44,202 bases of DNA from Azohydromonas aeria (lineage in GTDB: Bacteria > Pseudomonadota > Gammaproteobacteria > Burkholderiales > Burkholderiaceae_C): positions 1-44,202 of the forward strand of contig NZ_VIDQ01000064.1 of NCBI RefSeq assembly GCF_009760915.1. The letters are read 5' to 3'. The first letter of the stretch is position 1; every line of letters starts with the position of its first letter. The notes under the pieces are model-generated. The model worked only from the letters and a program-made list of their open reading frames with translations. It was not told the DNA's origin and searched no databases. Of the stretch, positions 1 to 7,807 are shown in pieces. Made by a program: the position numbers and the translations under genes.

Positions 1-175
1 CCAGGAAGGTCAGCCACACGAACAGCCAGCGCGAGACCTCCTCGGACACCGTGATGCCGGAGTTGAAGGCGTAGCGCAGCACCACGTTGCCGAACACCAG
101 CACCACCATGACGGCCAGCGCCAGGGCGATGAGGGCGTCAAGCACCCGGCAATAACCGTCTATCAGTCGCTTCAT
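1..175 (-). CDS. dctQ: TRAP transporter small permease, DctQ family (partial)
   Basis: The first 58 codons of a minus-strand gene whose 3' end lies beyond the window. The translation starts MKRLIDGYCRVLDALIALAL and continues into a hydrophobic helix (about residues 14-34), then a short polar segment with EEVSRWLF and a second hydrophobic stretch. The E-x-x-(S/A)-R-x-L/W pattern after helix 1 is characteristic of DctQ. In the family, DctQ is the four-helix membrane subunit that works with the large DctM permease and the periplasmic binding protein DctP to import organic acids using an ion gradient. It lies 91 bp downstream of dctP on the same strand; dctM is expected just outside the window. 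Substrate is inferred from the linked gluconokinase. Confidence 0.88.
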   Translation of the reverse strand, partial: MKRLIDGYCRVLDALIALALAVMVVLVFGNVVLRYAFNSGITVSEEVSRWLFVWLTFL

Positions 176-266
176 GGACCGTCTCCATTCATGGGCCCGG
201 GCCGACGGCGGCGATGCGCGCCGGCCGGGCGGGCTTTCTCGTGATCGAGCCGCGCAAGGATGCGGC

Positions 267-1265
267 TTACTTCCTGGCGCGGATCTGGTCCAGCGCGGTG
301 GACATCTCCTTGGCGGTGGCCTCGCCGAATTCCTTGCTGAACTTGGCCACCACCGGCTGCAGCTTCTCCTTCATGCGCGCCTGCTCGGCGGCCGGCAGCT
401 CCGTCACCTGCATGCCCTGCTTCTTCAGCTCGGCCAGGGCGTTCTCGCTGAAGGCGCGGATGGTCTTGCGCTCGAAGACGGTGGCCTCGCGTGCGGCCTC
501 CTGTACGGCCTTCTTCTCTTCAGCGCTGAAGCCGTCCCAGGTCTTCTTGGACAGCAGCAGCACCCAGGCGCTGTAGATGTGGCGCGACAGCACCGTGTGC
601 TTCTGCACCTCGTAGAATTTGCTGGCCAGGATGGTGGCCAGCGGGTTCTCCTGGCCGTCCACGGCCTTCTGCTCCATGGCCGAGTACAGCTCGGTGAAGG
701 GCATCGGCGTGGCGTTGGCGCCCAGGGTGTTGAAGGTGTCGATGAACAGCGGGTTCTGGATCACGCGCAGCTTCAGCCCGGCGAAGTCGTCGGCCTTGGT
801 GATGGGCTTGCGGCTGTTGGTGACGTGGCGGAAGCCGTTCTCCCAGAACGCCAGGCCGATCAGGCCCTTCTCGGGCAGCTTGTCCAGCAGCTTCTGGCCG
901 AAGGGGCCGTCGAGCAGCGCGTCGGCTTCCTGCTCGTTCTGGATCACCAGCGGCAGGTTGATGACGCCGAAGTCCTTGACCAGGCTCACCAGCGTGGAGC
1001 TGTCAGGCACCACCATCTCCTGCGTGCCACCGCGCAGCGCGGAGATCATGGTCACGTCGTTGCCCAGGGAGCCGCCGGCAAACAGCTTGGCGGTGATCTT
1101 GCCGCCGGTCTTCTGCGACAGCAGCTCGCCGAACTTCTTGACCGCCACGCCTTGCGGGTGGTCGTCGCTCAGGCCGATGCCGACCTTGAGAACTTTCTGC
1201 GCCAGGGCCGGGCCGGCCAGCGCGGACATCAGGGCGGCGGCGACGAGGAGGGAACGGGTCTTCAT
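267..1265 (-). CDS. dctP: TRAP transporter substrate-binding protein, DctP family
   Basis: A 332-residue periplasmic solute-binding protein, the normal length for DctP. The start at 1265 is chosen because it gives a clean signal peptide (MKTRSLLVAAALMSALAGPA, cleavage after residue 22 at ALA-Q) and has AGGA 7-8 bases upstream; the open frame runs further upstream without a signal sequence. The mature part has the DctP fold signature: GGSLGND near residue 65, a WENGFRH block, the ligand-binding arginine region LKLRVIQNP and the VDGQENP block. The family captures carboxylates or sugar acids and hands them to DctQM. The gene lies 81 bp downstream of gluconokinase and upstream of dctQ, so gluconate or a similar aldonate is the likely ligand (inference). 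Confidence 0.93.
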   Translation of the reverse strand: MKTRSLLVAAALMSALAGPALAQKVLKVGIGLSDDHPQGVAVKKFGELLSQKTGGKITAKLFAGGSLGNDVTMISALRGGTQEMVVPDSSTLVSLVKDFGVINLPLVIQNEQEADALLDGPFGQKLLDKLPEKGLIGLAFWENGFRHVTNSRKPITKADDFAGLKLRVIQNPLFIDTFNTLGANATPMPFTELYSAMEQKAVDGQENPLATILASKFYEVQKHTVLSRHIYSAWVLLLSKKTWDGFSAEEKKAVQEAAREATVFERKTIRAFSENALAELKKQGMQVTELPAAEQARMKEKLQPVVAKFSKEFGEATAKEMSTALDQIRARK

Positions 1266-1346
1266 GGTGGATTCCTGCGAAGGGTGAAAGGAGGAGGGCG
1301 GGTCCCGTGGGTCCTGCGGGTTCTTGAAGGCGGGCAATGGGCGGGC

Positions 1347-1853
1347 TCAGGCCGCCGCGTCGCCGTGCAGCCATTGGCTGATGTGCCGCTGCGACTGCGA
1401 CAGCGGCCATTGCGCGTCCACGCGCAGCACACCCGGCTCGCCCACCGGGGATTCGAGGGTGGCGAACTGGCTGTCCACCAGGTTGGCCGGGAAGAAGTGG
1501 CCGGTGCCGCGGCCGGCCACGCGGGCCAGGGCGTCGTCGCGGCCGATGTCGATGAAGACGAAGCGCAAGCCCGGCACGGCTGCGCGCAGCCGCTCGCGGT
1601 AGCGGCGCTTCAGCGCCGAGCAGGTCAGCACCGCGCCGGCAGGGCGCGCCTGCAGCTGGCGGCCGAGCTCGGTGAGCCAGCCGTCGCGGTCCTCGTCGGT
1701 GAGCGCGATGCCCTGGGCCATCTTCTGGCGGCTCGTGTCGCTGTGGAAGTCGTCGCCCTCGATCAACGGCAGGCCCTCGGCCTCGGCCACGGCCGCGCCC
1801 AGGCTTGACTTGCCGCAGCCGGCCACACCCATCACGACGATTGTTGCGGTCAT
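1347..1853 (-). CDS. gntK: Gluconokinase (GntK family)
   Basis: A 168-residue P-loop kinase, typical of the short GntK/IdnK family, which phosphorylates D-gluconate to 6-phosphogluconate in the cytoplasm. The Walker A motif GVAGCGKSS lies at residues 9-17. Family blocks EGDDFH, KMAQGIALTDEDRDGWL, CSALKRRYRE and GHFFPANLVDSQFATLE are all present. The start at 1853 gives MTATIVVMGVAGCGKSS, the canonical N-terminus; an upstream in-frame extension is unrelated and rejected. There is no good Shine-Dalgarno sequence; the palindromic operator at 1855-1868 sits where one would be. First gene of a minus-strand run with dctP and dctQ, divergent from the LacI-type regulator. Product would enter the Entner-Doudoroff or pentose phosphate route. 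Confidence 0.95.
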   Translation of the reverse strand: MTATIVVMGVAGCGKSSLGAAVAEAEGLPLIEGDDFHSDTSRQKMAQGIALTDEDRDGWLTELGRQLQARPAGAVLTCSALKRRYRERLRAAVPGLRFVFIDIGRDDALARVAGRGTGHFFPANLVDSQFATLESPVGEPGVLRVDAQWPLSQSQRHISQWLHGDAAA

Positions 1854-1854
1854 T

Positions 1855-1868
1855 GGATAGCGCTGTCC
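1855..1868. promoter_or_regulatory. Putative LacI-family operator 1 (before gntK)
   Basis: GGATAGCGCTGTCC, a near-perfect 14-base palindrome with one mismatched pair, ends one base before the gntK start codon. It differs by one base from the perfect site at 1956-1969. Even-length palindromes with a central CG step are typical of LacI-family operators. Its position over the ribosome-binding region would let a bound repressor block transcription through gntK. Confidence 0.65.
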
Positions 1869-1892
1869 GAGTGATCCAAAAAATTGAAGCGC

Positions 1893-1904
1893 CGAAGCGC
1901 TTCG
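1893..1904. promoter_or_regulatory. Third AGCGCT-centred palindrome between gntK and gntR
   Basis: CGAAGCGCTTCG is a perfect 12-base palindrome sharing the AGCGCT core with the flanking operators but with different arms. It resembles generic GalR/LacI operator cores. It could be an auxiliary site for the same regulator, a site for another LacI-family protein, or chance in GC-rich DNA. Confidence 0.35.
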
Positions 1905-1955
1905 CGGGATTGTCCAGAGATGCCGACCCCACTGCAAAAGTGCCGACCGGCTCTC

Positions 1956-1969
1956 GGATAGCGCTATCC
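1956..1969. promoter_or_regulatory. Putative LacI-family operator 2 (before gntR)
   Basis: GGATAGCGCTATCC is a perfect 14-base palindrome, 45 bp upstream of the regulator start and 101 bp (centre to centre) from the similar site next to gntK. From memory, gluconate regulators of betaproteobacteria bind closely related GATAGCGCTATC sequences. The spacing would allow a tetrameric repressor to bridge both sites. Confidence 0.72.
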
Positions 1970-2014
1970 TACGGGAAACGAAGCCTCTTTCCTGATCCGT
2001 ACTAACCCGTAGCG

Positions 2015-3040
2015 ATGGTGCAACCTCCTTCCCGCAAGAGAGCCACCGGCCGCGTGACGCTGGCCGATGTGGCGCGCCTGGCCGGTGTCAGTCCGATCAC
2101 GGTGTCGCGGGCCCTGAGGGGCGAGCGGGCGGTGGACCCGGCGCTGGCGGCGCGTGCGCAGGACGCGGCGCGCGAGCTGGGCTACGTGCCCGACCTGGCG
2201 GCGCGCACGCTGGCCTCGCGCCACGGCACGCACGTGGCGGTGCTGATCCCGATGCTGTCCAACGCGCTGTTCGTGGACATGCTCGAAGCGCTGCAGGCCG
2301 TGCTGCGGCGCGCCGGCTACCAGACGCTGATAGGCATCACGCACTACGACGCCGAGGAGGAGGAGCAGCTGTTGCGCGAGCAACTGGCGCACCGGCCGGC
2401 GGGGCTGATGGTGACGGGGCTGGACCACAGCGCGGCCACGCTGGAGATGATGGCCCACAGCGGCGTGCCCTGCGTGCACCTGATGGAGACCAGCGACGGC
2501 GCGGGCGTGTACAGCGTGGGGCTGTCGCAGGCCGAGGCCGGCGCGGCGATGACGCGCCACCTGCTGGAGCGCGGGCGCCGGCGCATTGCCTTCGCCGCGG
2601 CGCAGCTCGACCCGCGCACGCTGCAGCGGCTCGACGGCTGGCGGCGCGAGCTGCGCGCCGCGGGGCTGCACGACGCGGCGCTGGAGTGGTGCGATCCGGC
2701 GCCGTCGTCGCTGGCACTGGGCGGGCGCATGTTCGAGGACATCCTGCGCCGCGACCCGGCGGTGGACGCCGTGTTCTTCTGCAACGACGACCTGGCGCAG
2801 GGCGCGCTGCTGGCGGCGCAACGCCTGGGCGTGGCGGTGCCGGGCCGCATCGCGGTGGCCGGCTTCAACGACCTGGTCGGCAGCGAGCTGATGGTGCCGG
2901 CGCTCACGACGGTGCGCACGCCGCGGCGCGAGATCGGCGAAGTCGGGGCCAGGCTGCTGCTGCAGCTCATCCGGCAAGAGCCGCCGGCGCAGGCCTCGAT
3001 CGACCTGGGTTTCACGTTGGTGGTGCGGGAGAGCACCTGA
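2015..3040 (+). CDS. gntR: LacI-family transcriptional regulator, probable gluconate repressor
   Basis: A 341-residue LacI/GalR-family protein. Residues 14-36 hold the helix-turn-helix and hinge start (LADVARLAGVSPITVSRALR), followed by the hinge region GYVPDLAARTLAS. Residues 65-341 form the periplasmic-binding-protein-like effector domain, with family blocks such as DAVFFCNDDLAQGALLAAQR and IAVAGFNDL. These proteins normally repress sugar-use operons and release DNA when the sugar or its derivative binds. The gene is divergent from gntK-dctP-dctQ with two matching palindromes between them, so control of that operon and itself is likely (inference). The start ATG at 2015 has a weak ribosome-binding site; an N-terminal tail precedes the helix-turn-helix as usual. 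Confidence 0.9.
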   Translation: MVQPPSRKRATGRVTLADVARLAGVSPITVSRALRGERAVDPALAARAQDAARELGYVPDLAARTLASRHGTHVAVLIPMLSNALFVDMLEALQAVLRRAGYQTLIGITHYDAEEEEQLLREQLAHRPAGLMVTGLDHSAATLEMMAHSGVPCVHLMETSDGAGVYSVGLSQAEAGAAMTRHLLERGRRRIAFAAAQLDPRTLQRLDGWRRELRAAGLHDAALEWCDPAPSSLALGGRMFEDILRRDPAVDAVFFCNDDLAQGALLAAQRLGVAVPGRIAVAGFNDLVGSELMVPALTTVRTPRREIGEVGARLLLQLIRQEPPAQASIDLGFTLVVREST

Positions 3041-3357
3041 GGTGCGATCCGCCTGGCGAAGACTCCGCGTGATTCAGGACTGTGTCAGCCGGGTCCGCAA
3101 AACTGTATGGGAGTGCAAGCGGCCCTCGCGCCAACGGCGCCAACGGCGCCAACGGCGTCCCGGGCGAAAGGGCACGGCAGTGGGTGTCCTGAGCCCGGCC
3201 TGCACATCTGCGTTGCGCTGCCTGCGCTGCAGCCCCGGCATGGGGCCGTGACCAGTCCTGTGAAGATGTGGGCCGACCTGGTTGATGACCGCGCTGCTTG
3301 AGGGCGGTGGAGCAGCGGCGAGGTTGGACGAGATGACGTGCGGATGTTCTTGCCCTC
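3041..3357. other. Non-coding gap with a three-copy 9-base tandem repeat
   Basis: No convincing gene is seen between the LacI regulator and the histidine kinase. CCAACGGCG occurs three times in perfect tandem at 3131-3157. The only open frames are short, compositionally biased and match nothing recognised. A kinase promoter must lie here but no clear -35/-10 pair stands out. Confidence 0.6.
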
Positions 3358-5970
3358 ATGAGAACCATTGCCCCGCGCCGCCTGGCGCCCTGGCTGCTGT
3401 GGCCGTTTTCAGGTCTGGCGGCGGGTCTGGCCCTGGCCGGACTCCTGGCTTCGCACCAGCACCGTGCCAACGAGACCCTGGCCCAGGAGCGGCTGCAGGC
3501 ACTGGCCGTGCGGGCCGGAGACCGGGTGCTGCGCCGCCTGCGCGTGTACGAGTACGGTCTGCTGGGTGCCCGCAGCGCCGTCGTCGCGGCCGGCAGCCAG
3601 GCCGACGAGATCTCGGTCGAGCAATTCCGGCGCTTCGGTGCGGCGCAGGACTTCCCGCGCCAGTACCCTGGCTTGACGGGCTTCTCGTTCGTGCGGCGTG
3701 TGCCCCCAGGTCAGGAGAACGCCTTTCTGGCCCAGATGCAACGGGACGGCTGGCCGCAGGTGCAGATCCACAGTACCGAGCCCCATGCCGGCGACCGCTT
3801 CGTGGTCCAGTACATCGAGCCCATCGAGGGCAATGCCAAGGCGCTCGGGTATGACGTCATGTCCGAGCCCAAGCGGCGCGAGGCGGCCCGGGCGGCCATT
3901 CGCGACGGCACGCTGACCGTTTCCGCCCCGATCCAGCTGGTGCAGAGCCCGACGCAGACCAACCGCTCCGTGGTGCTGTACCTGCCGGTCTACCGCGGGA
4001 TCAGGACGCCGGAGCCGCCGCTGCGCGACGCCCAGGCTTTCGGGCTGGTGACGGCACCGCTGGCACTGCAGGACGTGCTCTTCGATTTCGACGACGAGGA
4101 CGACGCGTACGCCCTGGCCTTGACGGACGTTACGCGGGCCCAGGCGCCGGAGCGCATCTATGTCGCGACACAGTGGCAACGCGACCCTTCGGCGCGGGTC
4201 GAGCAGGTCGTGCTGCCCGTCTACGGCCGCCGCTGGCAGCTGGAGGTGCAGGCCAGCCCGGCGTTCGTGCAGCGCCTGAACCTGCGCAGCCCGCTGGCCG
4301 TTGCCTTGCCCGCCACCGCCGCGTGCGTGCTGCTGGCCTCGCTGCTGGGTGCCGGGCTGCGTGCCCGGCAGCGCGAGCGCTTGATCGTTCAGGAGCGGGC
4401 CCAGACCGCCGCCGTGGTGGACGGCTCGCACGACGCGATCATCCGGCACACCCCGGCGGGCGAGATCCTGGCGTGGAACGCCGCGGCCGAGCGGCTGCTG
4501 GGCTGGCCGGCCGCCGAAGCGCTGGGCCGCGGGCTGTTGGCACTGATCGTGCCGGCCGATCAGCAGGACCACGCCCGCCAGGTGCTGGCGCGGGTACAGC
4601 GGGGCGAGGACGTGCCGCCGTTCGACACCGAGTGCGTGGGCCGTGACGGGCAGCTCGTGCCGGTGTCGCTGTCGGTGTCGCCGATCCGCAGCGAGGAGGG
4701 CGGCGTCATCGGCGTGGCCACCACGATTCGCGACATGCGCCTGCAGCGCGCGGCACAGGCGCAGTTGCGCCGCAGCGAGATGCAGGCCCGGCACACCGCC
4801 GAGCTGTTCGAGCAGCTCATCGAAAGCTCACCCGACCCGATCTGGACCATGGACCGGGAAGGCCGCTGGGCCATCGTGAACTCCGCCATGGCAGCCCTGC
4901 TGGGCCGTCCCCGTGAGTCCCTGGTGGGCCTGCGCAGCAGCGACGTGCTGCCCGCTGCGTTTGCCGCGCAGGCGGACCCGGAGGACCGGCGTGTCCTGCG
5001 GGACGGCCTCACCCTCAGGGTGGAGCAGACGCTGTTCGATCTCAGCCGGGGCGAGCCGCGATTCTTCCTCACGATCAAGGCCCCGCTGCGCGCGCCGGAC
5101 GGGCGGATCACGGGCCTCGTGGGCCTGGCGCGGGACATCACCGAGCGCAGGGCCGCCGAGGAGCGCCTGGCCGAGTTCAACGCCACGCTGGAGCGGCGGG
5201 TGCGCGAGCGCACCACGGAGCTGGCGGCCGCGCGCGATGCCGCGGATGCGGCCAGCCGGGCCAAGAGCGCCTTCCTCGCCCACATGAGCCACGAGTTCCG
5301 CACGCCGCTCAATGCCGTCATCGGGTTGAGCCAGCTGTTGCTGCAGCGCCAGCTGCCCGAGGACGTGGTGCGCTTCGTGGGCCCCATCCACCAAGCCGGC
5401 GAGCAGCTGCTGGCGCTGACCAACGACGTGCTGGACCTCTCGCGCATCGAAGCGGGCGAGATGGCTCTGGAGTCCGTCGCCTTCGATCTGCCGGCCCTGC
5501 TCGACGCGGCGTGTGCCCTGGTGCGGCCGCAAGCCAACCAGAAGCGGCTGGCCTTGACGCTCGATGCCGCGGCGGGGCTGCCGGCCCGGCTGGTCGGCGA
5601 CCCGCTGCGGCTCAAGCAAATCCTCATCAACCTGCTGAGCAACGCCGTGAAGTTCACGCCCGCGGGCAGCGTCACGCTGAGCGCCCGACCCCTGGCGAGC
5701 CAGGGAGCCCGGGTGCTGCTGCGCCTGGACGTGGCCGACACCGGCATCGGCATCGCACCCGAGGCGCAGGAGCGCATCTTCGAGGCCTTCGCGCAGGCCG
5801 ACGCCTCGATCACACGGCGCTTCGGCGGCTCGGGGCTGGGCCTGTCCATCGTGCAGCGGCTGGTGGGCATGATGGATGGGGAGCTGACGCTGCAGAGCAT
5901 GCCCGGCAAGGGCAGCATTTTCAGTGTCACGGTTGCGCTGGAACTGCCCGTGGCCGCCGAGCAGCACTGA
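3358..5970 (+). CDS. CHASE-PAS-PAS sensor histidine kinase
   Basis: An 870-residue membrane sensor kinase. Helix 1 is at about residues 11-31 and helix 2 at about 310-332; between them lies an extracytoplasmic CHASE domain (blocks YPGLTGFSFVRRVP and ALGYDVMSEPKRREAA). Two PAS domains follow (about 345-460 and 485-600), then a coiled linker, a HisKA domain with phospho-acceptor His645 in SHEFRTPLN, and an ATPase domain with N box NLLSNAVKF (near 762), G1 box DTGIG (near 794) and G2 box GGSGLGLS (near 823). There is no receiver domain and no response-regulator gene nearby, so it is an orphan kinase. CHASE domains bind small ligands such as cytokinin-like adenines, but the ligand here is unknown. 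The start codon lacks a good Shine-Dalgarno sequence, so the start is less certain than the domains. Confidence 0.93.
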   Translation: MRTIAPRRLAPWLLWPFSGLAAGLALAGLLASHQHRANETLAQERLQALAVRAGDRVLRRLRVYEYGLLGARSAVVAAGSQADEISVEQFRRFGAAQDFPRQYPGLTGFSFVRRVPPGQENAFLAQMQRDGWPQVQIHSTEPHAGDRFVVQYIEPIEGNAKALGYDVMSEPKRREAARAAIRDGTLTVSAPIQLVQSPTQTNRSVVLYLPVYRGIRTPEPPLRDAQAFGLVTAPLALQDVLFDFDDEDDAYALALTDVTRAQAPERIYVATQWQRDPSARVEQVVLPVYGRRWQLEVQASPAFVQRLNLRSPLAVALPATAACVLLASLLGAGLRARQRERLIVQERAQTAAVVDGSHDAIIRHTPAGEILAWNAAAERLLGWPAAEALGRGLLALIVPADQQDHARQVLARVQRGEDVPPFDTECVGRDGQLVPVSLSVSPIRSEEGGVIGVATTIRDMRLQRAAQAQLRRSEMQARHTAELFEQLIESSPDPIWTMDREGRWAIVNSAMAALLGRPRESLVGLRSSDVLPAAFAAQADPEDRRVLRDGLTLRVEQTLFDLSRGEPRFFLTIKAPLRAPDGRITGLVGLARDITERRAAEERLAEFNATLERRVRERTTELAAARDAADAASRAKSAFLAHMSHEFRTPLNAVIGLSQLLLQRQLPEDVVRFVGPIHQAGEQLLALTNDVLDLSRIEAGEMALESVAFDLPALLDAACALVRPQANQKRLALTLDAAAGLPARLVGDPLRLKQILINLLSNAVKFTPAGSVTLSARPLASQGARVLLRLDVADTGIGIAPEAQERIFEAFAQADASITRRFGGSGLGLSIVQRLVGMMDGELTLQSMPGKGSIFSVTVALELPVAAEQH

Positions 5971-5996
5971 TACGGCCCAGCGAGCACCAAAGCAAA

Positions 5997-6035
5997 AGGG
6001 CCTGGAGCTGATGCCCGAGGCCCTGGGTGCTTGTT
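5997..6035. terminator. Bidirectional intrinsic terminator (histidine kinase / tRNA-Ser)
   Basis: A perfect 7-bp stem, AGGGCCT (5997-6003) with AGGCCCT (6018-6024), loop 14. On the minus strand the stem is followed directly by TTTGCTTT, ending the tRNA transcript; on the plus strand a looser T-rich run (GCTTGTTTT) follows for the kinase gene. Confidence 0.7.
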
Positions 6036-6064
6036 TTCCTGCGGTTCGATTCCCTTGAGGGAAT

Positions 6065-6155
6065 TGGCGGAGGGAGCGGGATTCGAACCCGCGGTGGGCT
6101 ATTAACCCACACACGCTTTCCAGGCGTGCGACTTAAACCACTCATCCATCCCTCC
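6065..6155 (-). tRNA. tRNA-Ser, anticodon GGA
   Basis: A 91-base minus-strand serine tRNA including an encoded CCA end. The acceptor stem is GGAGGGA/TCCCTCC, the anticodon loop CTGGAAA closed by CACGC/GCGTG gives anticodon GGA (reads UCC and UCU), the long variable arm expected of serine tRNAs forms from GTGGG/CCCAC, and the T arm contains GGTTCGAATCC. A single gene, with the terminator at 5997-6024 downstream. Confidence 0.97.
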
Positions 6156-6289
6156 GCAGAAGATGGTTCGGTGCGTCGAACACCGAAGCCTCGGATTCTA
6201 GCCCATGAATCAGGGCCTTCCCGCCAACGGGGGACGACAACCGCAAAAAAAGTTGCGCGTGCGCCTCGGGTCGGATTCAGGGCGGCGGT

Positions 6290-7213
6290 TCAGCGCGGAG
6301 GCGGCACCTTGGCCGTCTGCGTCAGCGCCATGGCGCTGGCGATGAGGCCGCCGACCTCGCCCAGGCTGGCCGGCACGATCATGGTGTTGTTCTTCTGCGC
6401 CAGCTGCGCGAAGGCCTCCACACCCTTTTCGGCCACGCGCAGCTGCACGGCCTGCTCGCCGCCGGGCTGGCGGATGGCCTCGGCCACGCGCCGGATGGCG
6501 TCGGCGGTAGCCTCGGCCACGGCCAGGATCGCCGCGGCTTCGCCCTGCGCCTGGTTGATGTCGGCCTGCTTCTGGCCTTCGGAGCGGGCGATGAAGGCCT
6601 CGCGCTCGCCGGTGGCGATGTTGATCTGCTCCTGGCGCCGCCCTTCGGAGGCGGCGATGAGCGCGCGCTTCTCGCGCTCGGCGGTGATCTGCGCCTGCAT
6701 CGCGCGCAGGATCTCCGCCGGCGGCGTGAGGTCCTTGATCTCGTAGCGCAGCACCTTCACGCCCCAGTTGAGCGCGGCCTCGTCGAGCGCGGCCACGACC
6801 TGCGCGTTGATCGCGTCGCGCTCCTCGAAGGTGCGGTCGAGCTCCATGCGGCCGATGATGCTGCGCAGCGTGGTCTGCGCCAGCTGCGTCACGGCCAGGA
6901 TGTAGTTGGAGGAGCCGTAGCTCGCGCGCATCGGGTCCGTGACCTGGAAGTACAGGATGCCGTCCACGGTGAGCTGCGTGTTGTCGCGGGTGATGCAGAC
7001 CTGGCTGGGCACGTCCAGCGGGATCTCTTTCAGCGAGTGCTTGTAGGCGACGCGGTCCACGAAGGGCACCAGCAGGCTCAGGCCCGGCGTGAGCGTCGTC
7101 TGGTACTTGCCCAGCCGCTCCACGACCCAGGCGTTCTGCTGCGGCACGACCTTGACCGAGCGCGCGATGAAGACGGCTGCGGCGGCCAGCAGCAGCAGGG
7201 CCAGGATGTCCAT
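6290..7213 (-). CDS. qmcA: SPFH/Band 7 membrane protein (QmcA/stomatin-like)
   Basis: A 307-residue protein with one N-terminal membrane helix (residues 2-20) followed by the SPFH/Band 7 domain: VPQQNAWVVERLGKY, LTPGLSLLVPFVDRV, DNTQLTVDGILYFQV and the block LRSIIGRMELDRTFEERD. A long charged, Ala/Glu-rich region (about 175-255) is predicted coiled coil, as in paraslipins and E. coli QmcA (305 residues). The family forms large ring or cage oligomers in the inner membrane and is linked to membrane quality control and lipid microdomains. Start at 7213 has AAGGAAAG about 9 bases upstream. The NfeD-like gene lies 51 bp upstream on the same strand, the usual SPFH-NfeD pairing; the two are probably co-transcribed. 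Confidence 0.93.
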   Translation of the reverse strand: MDILALLLLAAAAVFIARSVKVVPQQNAWVVERLGKYQTTLTPGLSLLVPFVDRVAYKHSLKEIPLDVPSQVCITRDNTQLTVDGILYFQVTDPMRASYGSSNYILAVTQLAQTTLRSIIGRMELDRTFEERDAINAQVVAALDEAALNWGVKVLRYEIKDLTPPAEILRAMQAQITAEREKRALIAASEGRRQEQINIATGEREAFIARSEGQKQADINQAQGEAAAILAVAEATADAIRRVAEAIRQPGGEQAVQLRVAEKGVEAFAQLAQKNNTMIVPASLGEVGGLIASAMALTQTAKVPPPR

Positions 7214-7264
7214 GGGTCAGCTTTCCTTGTCGTGAAGTTGAAATGCGGTGAGCTGTTCGCAGCG

Positions 7265-7696
7265 TCAGGCGGCGATGCGTTCGAGCAGCAGCCGGTTGCC
7301 CTCGACGGCGCGGATCAGGTGTTCGCCCGGCGTGGGCACGCCCGGGCCGACGTGGCGCGCCTGCCAGGACGCGCCCCGGTAGCGCACCAGCGCCTGGCCG
7401 TCGGCGTCCCAGTGCTCGACGCGCACGCGCTCGCCCACGTCCAGGTGCAGGTTGCGGTCGCGCGAAAGCGCCGTGCCGCGGCGGCGGCGCTGGTGCCACA
7501 GCGCCACCGTGGCCGCGCTGCCCAGCAGCGCGGCCACCACGAGCTGTGCCGTGAAGCCCAGCCCGGCATGAGCGGCCAGGGCGCCGGCCATCGTTCCCAG
7601 CGCCAGCATCAGCAAATAGAAGGTGCCGCTGGCCAGCTCAGCCAGCACCAGCGCGGCGGTGGCCAGCCACCACAGGGTTGCATCGTCCAGGTCCAT
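7265..7696 (-). CDS. NfeD-like membrane protein (partner of the SPFH protein)
   Basis: A 143-residue protein of the short NfeD (YbbJ-like) type, without the serine-protease domain of long NfeD. Two to three membrane helices fill about residues 5-65, followed by a basic segment (HQRRRR) and a C-terminal OB-fold-like domain rich in beta strands (VGERVRVEHWDADGQALVRY, then GASWQARHVG). The start at 7696 (MDLDDATLWW) is preferred over an open extension because GGGAG sits 7 bases upstream and the protein then begins at helix 1. Short NfeD proteins interact with SPFH proteins encoded next door, which matches the gene at 6290-7213. Divergent from the decarboxylase gene. Confidence 0.88.
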   Translation of the reverse strand: MDLDDATLWWLATAALVLAELASGTFYLLMLALGTMAGALAAHAGLGFTAQLVVAALLGSAATVALWHQRRRRGTALSRDRNLHLDVGERVRVEHWDADGQALVRYRGASWQARHVGPGVPTPGEHLIRAVEGNRLLLERIAA

Positions 7697-7807
7697 GAGT
7701 TGCTCCCGTTGGCGGCAGGGGATCTCGCAAGGCCGCACTGTCGTCATATCCAGCGCCTACACTTCGCGGTTTTCCAGAAGGACCACTGCCTGCAAGGGCT
7801 GCCCGCA

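Noticed and set aside
3042..3301. Short plus-strand open frames in the gap before the histidine kinase
   Set aside because: They are Arg/Pro/Ala-rich, overlap the tandem repeat, lack ribosome-binding sites and match nothing known.
7037..7807. 257-codon N-terminal extension of the decarboxylase
   Set aside because: This stretch is antisense to the NfeD and SPFH genes, while the family N-terminus begins exactly at the ATG at 7808.
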